In this document: positions 26,256 to 34,352 of the stretch, in pieces
Position numbering within the stretch: position 1 is the stretch's first letter
Layout of the letters: every line of letters begins with the position of its first letter
Source of the DNA: Halobacillus karajensis
GTDB taxonomy: Bacteria; Bacillota; Bacilli; Bacillales; Halobacillaceae
DNA length: 64,000 bases
Direction of reading: 5' to 3'
Assembly (NCBI RefSeq): GCF_900108515.1
Contig: NZ_FNWW01000007.1
Coordinates: 168,145 to 232,144 of the forward strand
The notes under the pieces: generated by a model
Databases searched by the model: none
The model's input: the letters and a program-made list of their open reading frames with translations, nothing else
Told to the model about the DNA's origin: nothing
Program-made: the position numbers and the translations under genes

Positions 26256-26630
26256 TTAAACATTTAATAACTTTCTTATTTCGTTTGGATCTTTAGGAGC
26301 CACAATAAAACCATTTGTTTCATGACCGGTATACAAGAGTATGCTTTCTTCCCCTGCATTTCCAAGCAGAAGATGTAAACCTTGGGTACCACCCTTTTCA
26401 TAACGAATCATTATATCGTGATCAGGGGTTTCTTTCATTACATCCACAGCTTGGCTTGATCCTTTTGCATTTTCCATCACTTGTTCACAAGCTGATATCG
26501 CTTCTTCTTGGTTAATCGAAAGCATATCGTTTTCATTTAATCCTCCATAACCATTCTATTTCTTCATTTGAGATGGGCATGCCATTAAAGGAACAATACA
26601 AAAGGCTAAGAGTAATAATAACTTCCTCAT
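26256..26630 (-). pseudogene. Small lipoprotein gene with an in-frame TAG early in the reading frame
   Basis: A lipoprotein signal, MRKLLLLLAFCIVPLMAC, starts at ATG 26630 after GGGGTGAG. TAG occurs at codon 25 (26558-26556), and the same frame then stays open for another 99 codons to 26256 (ENDMLSINQEEAISACEQVM, HDIMIRYEKGGTQGLHLLLG, end DPNEIRKLLNV). Total would be 124 residues. The downstream part could be translated from ATG 26525, where GGAGG lies about 20 bases upstream, but it would then lack the membrane anchor. The protein family is not recognised. Either a nonsense mutation or a restart is possible; the intact lipobox upstream in frame argues for a mutated gene. Confidence 0.65.
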
Positions 26631-26926
26631 AATAAATCTCACCCCATGAACCACCTTTAAAATTATCCACGATTTACATTTTATTAACTAACAGGAAAAC
26701 TAATCCATGTTACCATTACAAGTGGAAATACATTTTTAATTTTTACTCTTTGTACTCCCTCTTTATAAAGAGACTATTAATCTCAATTACATTTCAAAGA
26801 GGTTCAAAACTTATGAAGCCTCCCCTTTCCCATTCCGAGCTGAATGAAAGCATTCCTTTGGTATTAGCATCTCATTCATTAAAGGAAAAGAGATGTTGGT
26901 ATAAAATAAATAGAGGAGGATTTTCT

Positions 26927-27559
26927 ATGTTTAAGAAATCATTGATGTTTATCTTTGCATTGGTCCTGTTCTTTGCCGGCTACCAATTTGATGTACCAAC
27001 GGCCTCTGCGTTTCCACCTGAGACACCGTCCAAGTCTGCCGCCCAATCTCAGTTAGACACGCTGACTGTGAGGCCCGAAGGCTCTATGAGCGGCTATTCC
27101 CGCGACAAGTTCCCGCATTGGGATTATCAGGGTAATGGCTGTGACACCCGCCAGTTGGTGCTCCAGCGTGACGCCGACTACTATTCCGGAGATTGCCCAG
27201 TGACATCAGGTAAATGGTACAGTTACTATGACGGGGTCACCGTGTATTCGCCCTCCGATCTCGACATCGATCACATCGTCCCTTTAGCTGAAGCATGGCG
27301 TTCCGGGGCCAGCAACTGGTCCACGCAGAAGCGCGAGGATTTCGCCAACGATCTCAATGGTCCACAATTGATCGCAGTCACCTACAGCACCAACCGCTCC
27401 AAGGGCGACCAGGATCCTTCGACCTGGCAACCACCACGTTACAGCTCCCACTGCGGTTACGCGAAATGGTGGATAAAAACGAAGTATAGTTGGGATCTGA
27501 CACTGCAACCATCTGAGAAATCCGCGCTCCAAAGCATGCTCAACACTTGCCAATACTAA
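26927..27559 (+). CDS. Secreted HNH-family endonuclease (DUF1524-like)
   Basis: A 210-residue protein with a Sec signal peptide cleaved near residue 28 (PTASA-F) and a nuclease domain. The catalytic motif is SDLDIDHIVPLAEAWRSG (Asp115-His116). The partner Asn/Lys region is FANDLNGPQLIAVTYSTNRS and KGDQDPSTWQPP, and cysteines C-terminal to it may form disulphides. It closely resembles secreted HNH nucleases of Actinobacteria. The coding DNA after the signal peptide is about 57-60% GC while neighbours are 30-40%, a sign of transfer. The start is ATG 26927 after AGAGGAGGA; longer frames lack a site. Likely role: extracellular nucleic-acid degradation for nutrients or competition. Confidence 0.85.
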   Translation: MFKKSLMFIFALVLFFAGYQFDVPTASAFPPETPSKSAAQSQLDTLTVRPEGSMSGYSRDKFPHWDYQGNGCDTRQLVLQRDADYYSGDCPVTSGKWYSYYDGVTVYSPSDLDIDHIVPLAEAWRSGASNWSTQKREDFANDLNGPQLIAVTYSTNRSKGDQDPSTWQPPRYSSHCGYAKWWIKTKYSWDLTLQPSEKSALQSMLNTCQY

Positions 27560-27646
27560 GTTTTTTCGTACGTCTGCAAGGGCTGTCAACGGCTGACCGG
27601 CAGTACTTGCAACACATTCACCCAACAACAGAAGGGGGCCATTCGA

Positions 27647-27889
27647 ATGGAAGAGAAATCAACGACCTTCACCGCAACCCATGGTGTCATGACTACTGAG
27701 GTCGGCGTGATAAGCGGGGATCTCGAACTGCGCACCATTTGTGATGACAATGGTATACTCTCGCTAACCATTACTTATGTTGGCGCTGAGGAGTGGTACA
27801 CTCTACCAGGTAAAGAGTACCGCTTGCACGATCTGCGTGATCACGAGGTTGTCCACCGTATGCTGGCCACCGTGCTTGAACGTCCATGA
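27647..27889 (+). CDS. Small acidic protein downstream of the secreted nuclease, unknown function
   Basis: An 80-residue protein (MEEKSTTFTATHGVMTTEVG start; LRDHEVVHRMLATVLERP end) with predicted beta strands, no signal peptide and no membrane segment. Base composition is also GC-rich, like the nuclease body, so both probably came in together. AGAAGGGGG ribosome site 8 bases before ATG. It starts 87 bases after the nuclease stop on the same strand. A cytoplasmic immunity or accessory protein for the nuclease is possible but unproven; no known family is recognised. Confidence 0.6.
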   Translation: MEEKSTTFTATHGVMTTEVGVISGDLELRTICDDNGILSLTITYVGAEEWYTLPGKEYRLHDLRDHEVVHRMLATVLERP

Positions 27890-28093
27890 TACGAACACAT
27901 CTCGTCAAAGCCCTCATAGGCTAAAATAGATCCAAAATTGGCATGCGCTTACCTTTAAGAATCTTACATTAAAAGAACCCTGTCATTTACTATTTTTCGT
28001 TGATTGTACAATGTCGGGGTTATGACAAAACACCATGGACATTCTATGAGAATTTTAATTGTTTCAAATCTAATACAGTATCAATTTTCCACT
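27890..28093. other. Gap between the imported nuclease region and the FMN reductase side
   Basis: No convincing gene. Composition drops back to AT-rich within about 60 bases of the 27889 stop, marking the right edge of the imported segment. Confidence 0.4.
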
Positions 28094-28132
28094 ATAGAAA
28101 AAAGATGCGACTCTTTGTTTAGAGTCGCATCA
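28094..28132 (-). terminator. Terminator for the leftward FMN reductase/esterase-remnant region
   Basis: Perfect stem GATGCGACTC/GAGTCGCATC, 8-base loop, followed by six T residues on the minus strand. Confidence 0.85.
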
Positions 28133-28221
28133 GATCATTAAAATAACCTTTGTATATACACCCTAATAACAAAAATTCATCTTTAATTCTTTTGATAGAT
28201 GGCTGTGAAGATAGGGAATCT

Positions 28222-28430
28222 TTAATCGGTATATCTCTTCTGCAACCAGTTCAGCCATTTGCTCGCACCTTTTTCTTGAGAATGCGTATTGTCAGTGACA
28301 CCTTCCGGATATTTAGGGTGTTCGCCTTCTGCCCAACCAGATGAAGAGATCTTACCTTCAGGTCCAAGCTGATTGTAAAAATCAATACTTCTTTCCGTTA
28401 TTTTTTTGCCTTCTGGATTTCGTTTGGGAA
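28222..28430 (-). pseudogene. 3' fragment of a rhamnogalacturonan acetylesterase-type SGNH hydrolase
   Basis: Translating the minus strand one frame off the FMN reductase gives ERSIDFYNQLGPEG, SGWAEGEHPKYPEGVTDNTH and QEKGASKWLNWLQKRYTD to a stop at 28224-28222. This matches the C-terminal end of SGNH/GDSL acetylesterases of the RhgT/YesY group, including the Asp-x-x-His catalytic pair (DNTH). No 5' part of the esterase is present; the sequence joins directly to the FMN reductase gene. It is the remnant of a gene removed by deletion. Confidence 0.65.
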
Positions 28431-28969
28431 CTTAACCATTCTCCTAGCTTTTGCGCATCTTCCAAAGCTTTCTTGTCATTTAAAATATCATTAGGTTTAA
28501 CTCCTTCTCCTAGGACATATCCCTTATAATTCAATCCAATGAACTGACAAATGTACATAAATTGCTGAACAAGCGGTAGTCCTTTCACATGGGGATTATC
28601 TCCTCCAACTGCAATAATGTAGGCTTGTTTCTGACTCATTTTCTCTTTAAAGTTTGGATAATTTTTATCTCTTACCGTTTGAGACCACCGATCGATAAAA
28701 CGTTTCATCACACTCGTCATGCCATACCAATAAATCGGAGTAGCAAAAATCAAAACCTCACAATCAAGGATTTGATCTATCATTTGATCATATTCATCTT
28801 CTACAGGGGAAAATCCCTTTTCATCATGCCTTTGATCAATAATATCCTTAAATTGATACGTCTTAAGGTCAATTTTAGTTACGTCAGGTAAGCTTTTAAT
28901 CACTTCTTCGGTTAACCTCTCTGTATTCCCTTGAGATCTTGTACTTCCATAAATGACGCCTACGTTCAT
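28382..28969 (-). CDS. NADPH-dependent FMN reductase / flavodoxin-family oxidoreductase with replaced C-terminus
   Basis: A 195-residue YwqN-like flavoprotein. The FMN phosphate loop is VGVIYGSTRSQGNTERL; the flavin-contacting region is ATPIYWYGMTSVMKRFIDRW; then AVGGDNPHVKG. Such enzymes reduce FMN, quinones or nitro compounds with NADPH. The last ~16 residues (SSQTKSRRQKNNGKKY) read out of frame into a foreign esterase 3' end, so the natural C-terminus seems to have been lost by a deletion. The core domain is intact, so it may still work. GGAGG ribosome site before ATG 28969. Confidence 0.8.
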   Translation of the reverse strand: MNVGVIYGSTRSQGNTERLTEEVIKSLPDVTKIDLKTYQFKDIIDQRHDEKGFSPVEDEYDQMIDQILDCEVLIFATPIYWYGMTSVMKRFIDRWSQTVRDKNYPNFKEKMSQKQAYIIAVGGDNPHVKGLPLVQQFMYICQFIGLNYKGYVLGEGVKPNDILNDKKALEDAQKLGEWLSSQTKSRRQKNNGKKY

Positions 28970-29148
28970 ATAAAAACCTCCTCATATTCATTTCATTTTT
29001 TTTACATTTCTTTTATCTGTTTTTAACCATAAGTACGATTGAACGGAATCATTGTCACCATTAAACTCTTTTTGCTCATGAACTCATTAAAGGTAAGCCC
29101 AACGATATTTCAAACAAAACATCTCTAGATTGACTTTCCATTTACGCT

Positions 29149-29307
29149 CTACTTTCTCTTTTCAACAAACAATAGTAGAAGTGTCGATAATGGGCCCAAT
29201 ACTAGAGAAAGCAAAAACCAGTTTAGTCCCGTTCTATTCTTTCCTTGAGCAAGCGCTGCATTTATCAAAGCCAAGGTTCCCCAACCTACAAAATATTGTT
29301 GGTCCAT
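29149..29307 (-). CDS. Small two-helix membrane protein (52 aa)
   Basis: Encodes 52 residues: MDQQYFVGWGTLALINAALA, then QGKNRTGLNWFLLSLVLGP and a second hydrophobic segment ending VEKRK. The QGKNR-GLNWFLLSL-LGP pattern recurs in small conserved bacterial membrane proteins with a phage-shock/PLDc_N-like look. ATG 29307 has GGAG 11 bases upstream. A long ORF on the opposite strand here is its shadow. Function unknown. Confidence 0.6.
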   Translation of the reverse strand: MDQQYFVGWGTLALINAALAQGKNRTGLNWFLLSLVLGPLSTLLLLFVEKRK

Positions 29308-29529
29308 ATTAATTTCCGCTCCAATTTTATATCATTCATATAATATGTACGAAGAAAAATACTTTTCGTTTCATTCTTCTCGGAAAGAACTTAAGATTTG
29401 AGCCTATTGTTAAAGACTATGTTTTGATTTGGGGAATAATAACGGATCAGCCCCGCTCTATTTAAATGATAGCGAAGCAAGGGCAGTCACCGTATTTTAT
29501 GCTTCCTTGGGCTAAAGAAGAAATATCAA

Positions 29530-30738
29530 TCATGCATGTGCATGCTCTCTTTTTTCCGTCATAGTAAAAAATAAAGTAGCTCCAATTGATGCCGTCACAA
29601 ACAAAATAGCCCCCATTGGTACAGCAGTCGTTTCATTAAGACCGACCAATGGAGAGACAGCGGCGCCAAATAACAAGGGCAGCATCCCCAGCACGGCACT
29701 GGCACTCCCTGCTCTGTGGCCTTGATGCTCCATCGCCAGGGTAAACGTACTTGTTAAAACCATTCCCATCGCTGTCATATAAATAAAGATAGGGATAACT
29801 ATGGAATACAGCGGCCCTTCAATGATTGTCATCACTAGTAGGAAACCTGTGGCACTTACAGCGATCAGGACAGCGCTCCGAAGCAAACTTCTTTCGTGGA
29901 AGATACCTCCTAGACGCCCTACTAAAAAGCTTCCTGTAATTATCGCCAGGCCATTAATACCGAATAAGACACTAAATACCTGAGGAGATACGTTGTAGAT
30001 TCCCTGATAAACGAAAGGTGTTCCAGATACATAAGCGAAGCTACCCCCATGGACAAAACCGATAGTCAGGGCGTAACCGATAAATGAGCGGTCTTTCAGC
30101 AGGCGGCCAATGGTAAGGATCGATTCTTTTACAGAGCTCGGAATCCGTTTTTCTATTGGAAGAGTCTCCGGTAATTTTCCTGCCACTGTTAAAACGATTA
30201 TTACCCCTACGATACTTAAAAAGAAGAAGATCGTCTCCCATGTGGCGAATGGTAAAAGCAAAATTGCTCCCCCTGTCATCGGTGCAATCATCGGAGCAGT
30301 CGCATTAATCACCATGAGTAAGGCGAAGAACTTGGTCAATTCCCTTCCCGAAAACACATCACGCACTACGGCTCGTGAAAGGACGACACCCGCAGAAGCC
30401 GTGAAGCCTTGGAGAAAACGAGCGATGACGAGCACAATGATATTAGGCGCAAGCGCACAAAAAAGGGACGCGACTGCGAAGAGGGAAAGGAAAATGAGTA
30501 GTGGTTTCTTCCTCCCCTGCGAGTCACTGATAGGGCCAACGACGATTTGCCCGACGGCAAGTCCAATTAAACAGGTCGTTAAGCTGAGCTGAACTAGTGA
30601 CGCGTTTGTTTCTAAATCGGATGCGATCCCCGGAAAGCTGGGAAGATACATATCGATGTTTAATGGCCCTAAAATACCAAGCATTCCGAGAAGAAATGCG
30701 AGCCCAATTCTCTCTTTCCCTTTTGGATTATGTAACAT
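29530..30738 (-). CDS. Bcr/CflA family multidrug efflux MFS transporter
   Basis: A 402-residue major facilitator with twelve membrane helices. The N-terminal block LGPLNIDMYLPSFPGIASDL is the Bcr/CflA signature (the MYLP motif in helix 1). Motif A follows helix 2 as VGPISDSQGRKKPL, and motif C-like sequence lies in helix 5 (RFLQGFTASAGVVLSRAVVRD). Family members export bicyclomycin, chloramphenicol or sulfathiazole by proton antiport; the substrate here is unknown. Monocistronic; no regulator is adjacent. Confidence 0.9.
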   Translation of the reverse strand: MLHNPKGKERIGLAFLLGMLGILGPLNIDMYLPSFPGIASDLETNASLVQLSLTTCLIGLAVGQIVVGPISDSQGRKKPLLIFLSLFAVASLFCALAPNIIVLVIARFLQGFTASAGVVLSRAVVRDVFSGRELTKFFALLMVINATAPMIAPMTGGAILLLPFATWETIFFFLSIVGVIIVLTVAGKLPETLPIEKRIPSSVKESILTIGRLLKDRSFIGYALTIGFVHGGSFAYVSGTPFVYQGIYNVSPQVFSVLFGINGLAIITGSFLVGRLGGIFHERSLLRSAVLIAVSATGFLLVMTIIEGPLYSIVIPIFIYMTAMGMVLTSTFTLAMEHQGHRAGSASAVLGMLPLLFGAAVSPLVGLNETTAVPMGAILFVTASIGATLFFTMTEKREHAHA

Positions 30739-30993
30739 GTTTAAACACCTTCTTCTATTTTTTCTATTATTTAAAGACCTTTGAGTATAATTTCCAAGAT
30801 CTTCAGGCTGTTAAACTATGATTTTATCTTTATTCACCAAGGAAGTCTATTCATAAGCACAGATAAACCTCTGACCTGTTCGGAGCAGAGGTTTCTGATT
30901 TACTAAAGACATGGAACATAGTCATTTTCTTTCTTTTTTTCTCGACTCCTATGAACCCCTTCCTATACATGATTAAACTACCACATAACGATC
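30739..30993. other. Gap upstream of the Bcr/CflA gene
   Basis: Contains a 9-base-pair inverted repeat AAACCTCTG/CAGAGGTTT (30868-30897) without a T-run. No ORF seen. Confidence 0.4.
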
Positions 30994-31113
30994 CTAACTC
31001 CCTAGTACCCCCACTGTTAAAAGTGAAACAGTAAGGCTTAAAAGAAGTGAAAAAATCCAGTCCTTTTTACTGATTGTCTCCAAGAAAAGCTTTGTTTTTC
31101 CAAGATTAGTCAC
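30994..31113 (-). CDS. Small membrane protein (39 aa)
   Basis: Encodes MTNLGKTKLFLETISKKDWI followed by a hydrophobic helix (FSLLLSLTVSLLTVGVLGS). GTG start 5 bases after GAAGGGGG. It lies downstream of the BASS transporter on the same strand, about 120 bases away, and could share its transcript. No family recognised. Confidence 0.5.
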   Translation of the reverse strand: MTNLGKTKLFLETISKKDWIFSLLLSLTVSLLTVGVLGS

Positions 31114-31236
31114 CTCATCCCCCTTCAATTTATCAAAGACTCTATATCAAGGTAAAATAACAAAAGTGTAGCGTGGCACTTGTTATTGAACAGCCACAAA
31201 CACCAATTCTTTCTTAAGGATTGCCCATCTATCCCT

Positions 31237-32199
31237 TTATTTATCACGCAATAAAAAATTGGGTACAACGCGTATGTAAACAAGTTCACTTATTAGTTCT
31301 ATGATCGTTTGGGTAATAATAACAGCGGCAACCACATTCCCTATCTCAGGTAGAGCTAAAGCAAGTGGTAGAACAACTAGTGAGTTCCTTGTTGAGCCAC
31401 TAAAAATGAGTGCCCTACCTGACTTCGTTTCTAATTTAAACCATGTGGCTACATATTTACCTATGATGGGCATTATCGACATAAAAACAATGTATAAAGG
31501 AATCACTTTTATCACATGGTCCACGTATGTAGGCAATTTAACGATTTGAGAAGCCACAATGATAAAAAGAGTCAAAGCCATTAAAGGAACAGGTAACCAA
31601 GCAGAAACGTCCAATACCTTTGTTCCCAAAGCTCCCCTTTTCGCTACGAGTTGTAATAATAAAGCAACCCCAAGAGGTATAATAATCAAACCAAAAAACG
31701 CTTCAAAAAATGGTAGAGGCTCCACAATTCCTGCAGCCTCTCTCCCCATAAACACCCACAAATACACGGGTAGAAATAACATTTGCGTGATAAACAAAAG
31801 GGGAGTAGCGGTTAAAACTAGTTTTTCATCTCCTTTACCTAAAGAAGTAAACACGATGACGTAATCAATGCAAGGAGTTAATAGTACTAAATAAAAACCG
31901 ATCAACAGTGTTGGACTCTCGGGCAAAAATTGAGATAACAGCCAAACCACGATAGGTACAATAATAAAATTAATTGTTAGTAAGGCTTTCAAGTATTTTG
32001 GATCTCCAAATGCTTTTTTCAATGACGTAAATGGAATCTGAGAAAACATACTATACATCAACAATGCAATAATGGCAGAAATTAACGATCCTAAACTTTC
32101 AGCGTATAAAGGCGTGAGAAAACCAAATATGGTTGCTATTATTAAACTAATCATATAAAACCACACCTGATTATTTTCAAGGTTTTCTCTAGTAAACAC
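31237..32199 (-). CDS. BASS-superfamily transporter (annotated in relatives as arsenic resistance protein)
   Basis: A ~320-residue protein with nine or ten membrane helices. The block LLTPCIDYVIVFTSLGKGDE corresponds to the helix-break cysteine region (PC) of ACR3/bile-acid-sodium-symporter proteins, and RALIFSGSTRNSLVVLPLAL to the second core motif. Proteins of this type are often labelled arsenite efflux pumps, but this one differs from classical ACR3 and no arsR or arsC lies nearby, so the substrate is open. GTG at 32199 with AAAAGGGGGAG upstream is the best start; the longer frame to 32250 overlaps a MerR remnant. Confidence 0.75.
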   Translation of the reverse strand: MFTRENLENNQVWFYMISLIIATIFGFLTPLYAESLGSLISAIIALLMYSMFSQIPFTSLKKAFGDPKYLKALLTINFIIVPIVVWLLSQFLPESPTLLIGFYLVLLTPCIDYVIVFTSLGKGDEKLVLTATPLLFITQMLFLPVYLWVFMGREAAGIVEPLPFFEAFFGLIIIPLGVALLLQLVAKRGALGTKVLDVSAWLPVPLMALTLFIIVASQIVKLPTYVDHVIKVIPLYIVFMSIMPIIGKYVATWFKLETKSGRALIFSGSTRNSLVVLPLALALPEIGNVVAAVIITQTIIELISELVYIRVVPNFLLRDK

Positions 32200-32215
32200 T
32201 CGTCTCCCCCTTTTC

Positions 32216-32438
32216 TTATATACAGGTACCCTTTTCCTTGATTTGATCATAACAATCGGACCATGTTAGACATTTACAGGATAATCCCTTTTGGATCATC
32301 ACATCCATTTGTCTCTTCTTTTCTTCTAATTCTAAAACATTTCCATTCCGCCATGCGTTTCCAGTTTTCGATGGTTACTAAATCCCTCTACCAGCCACGC
32401 CTTTTACCACTTGAACGCTCAGGTTCAGGCAGGATCCC
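32216..32438 (-). pseudogene. Remnant of a MerR-family regulator upstream of the BASS transporter
   Basis: Minus-strand frames contain GILPEPERSSGKRRGW followed by TAG, which looks like the wing after the first MerR helix-turn-helix. In another frame they continue as VLELEEKKRQMDVMIQKGL then SCKCLTWSDCYDQIKEKGT to a stop at 32216, typical of the C-terminus of cysteine-bearing MerR proteins. The N-terminal HTH is missing and at least one stop and one frame change are present. It probably once controlled the adjacent transporter. Confidence 0.5.
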
Positions 32439-32649
32439 AATTACCACGTTTTAACTTAAAGTGTACTTTAAGTATGATGCATGAGCAAAAAAAGGGCCAT
32501 ATAGTACTCGCTGGATTCATAGGAAATAATACTGGATTTGGAAATGGGATCCCGCTGTAGACGATGTGTAAAATAAGAGTCGCTATAATCATTTCATTTC
32601 CTAATAAGCCCCAACCTATAAGGGTAGAATGGATTTGCATCACAAACAA
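32425..32649 (-). CDS. Uncertain 74-residue hydrophobic ORF
   Basis: Two hydrophobic stretches (TLIGWGLLGNEMIIATLILHIV and STIWPFFCSCIILKVHF) suggest a membrane protein, possibly itself the remnant of a larger gene. TTG start lacks a strong ribosome site and the 3' end overlaps the MerR remnant. It contains the near-palindrome ACTTAAAGTGTACTTTAAGT (32454-32473), probably incidental. Confidence 0.25.
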   Translation of the reverse strand: MFVMQIHSTLIGWGLLGNEMIIATLILHIVYSGIPFPNPVLFPMNPASTIWPFFCSCIILKVHFKLKRGNWDPA

Positions 32650-32936
32650 TAGAATGATACCTAACTCGATTCCTTTTTTAATCGTTGATCAATAACAAGT
32701 TGAATTACTTCGGAGGATTGACGATAGACAGATAACATAAATTTGCTCCGTTTCAACCTACTCCTTTGATAATAAGTGCACTTTTATTTTCATAAACGGC
32801 TTCTAAACCAAAAATGGGCGATCATCCTCTCTTGGATAATCGCCTCTATTCTTTAATACTTGAGTTTAAGTTAGGTTTAATAACCTTTCTACTTCAGCAG
32901 ATTACTATACAAGAAAAAATTCCACTAAAGCATCCT
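32650..32936. other. Gap downstream of the MATE gene
   Basis: Nothing coding. A hairpin GGCGAT-ATCC/GGAT-ATCGCC at 32817-32844 followed on the minus strand by CATTTTTGG may terminate the MATE transcript. Confidence 0.4.
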
Positions 32937-34292
32937 CTACCGAAGTAAAAACCTGGCTTTATAAATATTGCCTACCACATGTTTTCTTGTGAAAAAGAAG
33001 AGAAGCAAAGCAACCATCATTTCCGCAAGCGGGAGTGCGAGCCAGACACCAGCGATGCCTATGAGTTTTGGCAGTCCCCATAGCAGGATCAAGATAAAAA
33101 CAAAGCTTCTTAATAGAATGATGATAACCGATGGACGAATTTCGCCGATGGACTGAAAATAAGTCATGTAAACGAAGTTAAACCCAATGAAAAGATAACC
33201 GACGAAAAACAACCGAATTCCCTGAACTGCCAATTTACGAACTTCTTCTAAGTCAAGTCCAAAGAGTGAAACGAGAAAGGGAGCAGCGAGCAGACCGGTG
33301 ATAAGGAGAATCCCCCCAAGCGTGAATGCTGCCTTCTCACCAATCTTCACACTCTCTTTGATACGGACTTTTTCTTTCGCTCCGTGATAGTAGCTGATCA
33401 TCGGCTGCAGTGCTGACTCTATGCCAAAAAACGATAGAAACATGAAGCCATGCAAATAATTAACGACTGAAAAAGCGGCGACACCTTCCGTACCAAGCAA
33501 GCCGACAATCGCCAGGTTGTAACCGGCAACAAAGACAAGAACTCCTGCTTCTGCAAGGAAGCTCGGGAACCCAATGGAGAAAATGCTTCCAAGCGTATGC
33601 CATGACCATTGGAAGGAAAGCTTCCTCAAATTTGAATACTTTTTGAAGAAGTGGAGCAAGAGAACGAGTAACCCGACGGCGCTTGCGAGGACAGTGGCAA
33701 GCGCCGCGCCAAAAACACCTAACTCTAGAATGAAAATCATATAGTAATTCAACCCAATATTTACGACTGCTGTCATGCCAAGAGCGAACATCGCCAAAGT
33801 CGGGCTTCCATCATTGCGAACGAAGATGCTGAGCAACTGCTGTACAGAAATCAGCCAACCGAGCAGAAAAAGAACCTTCAAGTAGTCGACGGTATGGGAA
33901 AGGGTAGAGGCGTTTGCTCCAAGCAAATTCGCAATCACCTCTACGTTAAAGTAACCGATGACTCCGATGACGAGCAAAAGCACCAATGAACTGGCAACGG
34001 CTAGCGAGAATACGCTTCTCGCCTTAATCCTATCTTCCTCTCCAATACGGATCGAATATATGGTCCCCCCACCGATACCGATCCATAGTGCGATTGAGAA
34101 AATCAGCGAGAACACTGGCATAGCGAGGTTGACTCCAGCAAGCCCTTCAGATCCTACCCCGTTACCAACAAAAACTCCATCGATCAGGATGTTCACCGAC
34201 ATCAGCATCATCCCTAATAAAGATGGAAATAAATATTGAAAAAACACTTTTTTAACTGGTTGATGTTTTAAACTTTCATGAGTTCCATTCAT
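32937..34292 (-). CDS. MATE family efflux transporter
   Basis: A 451-residue multidrug and toxin extrusion protein with twelve membrane helices in two six-helix bundles. The start MNGTHESLKHQPVKKVFFQYL and LPSLLGMMLMSVNILIDGVFVG (helix 1 with the conserved D-x-x-F-VG) are typical of the NorM/DinF group. It exports cationic drugs using sodium or proton gradients. It lies 60 bases downstream of a BmrR-like MerR regulator on the same strand, forming a drug-inducible regulator-pump operon. Confidence 0.9.
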   Translation of the reverse strand: MNGTHESLKHQPVKKVFFQYLFPSLLGMMLMSVNILIDGVFVGNGVGSEGLAGVNLAMPVFSLIFSIALWIGIGGGTIYSIRIGEEDRIKARSVFSLAVASSLVLLLVIGVIGYFNVEVIANLLGANASTLSHTVDYLKVLFLLGWLISVQQLLSIFVRNDGSPTLAMFALGMTAVVNIGLNYYMIFILELGVFGAALATVLASAVGLLVLLLHFFKKYSNLRKLSFQWSWHTLGSIFSIGFPSFLAEAGVLVFVAGYNLAIVGLLGTEGVAAFSVVNYLHGFMFLSFFGIESALQPMISYYHGAKEKVRIKESVKIGEKAAFTLGGILLITGLLAAPFLVSLFGLDLEEVRKLAVQGIRLFFVGYLFIGFNFVYMTYFQSIGEIRPSVIIILLRSFVFILILLWGLPKLIGIAGVWLALPLAEMMVALLLFFFTRKHVVGNIYKARFLLR

Positions 34293-34352
34293 CTATAATT
34301 CCTCCTGCAATTTCTCACAAGAGAAAGTATAAACCTTCAAGTAGCTTGAAGG

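Noticed and set aside
31237..32199. Calling the BASS transporter a proven arsenite pump (ACR3)
   Set aside because: The core PC motif fits the superfamily, but the sequence differs from classical ACR3 and no other ars genes are adjacent.
32454..32473. Near-palindrome ACTTAAAGTGTACTTTAAGT as an operator
   Set aside because: It lies inside a doubtful ORF far from any promoter and has a non-symmetric centre; probably incidental.
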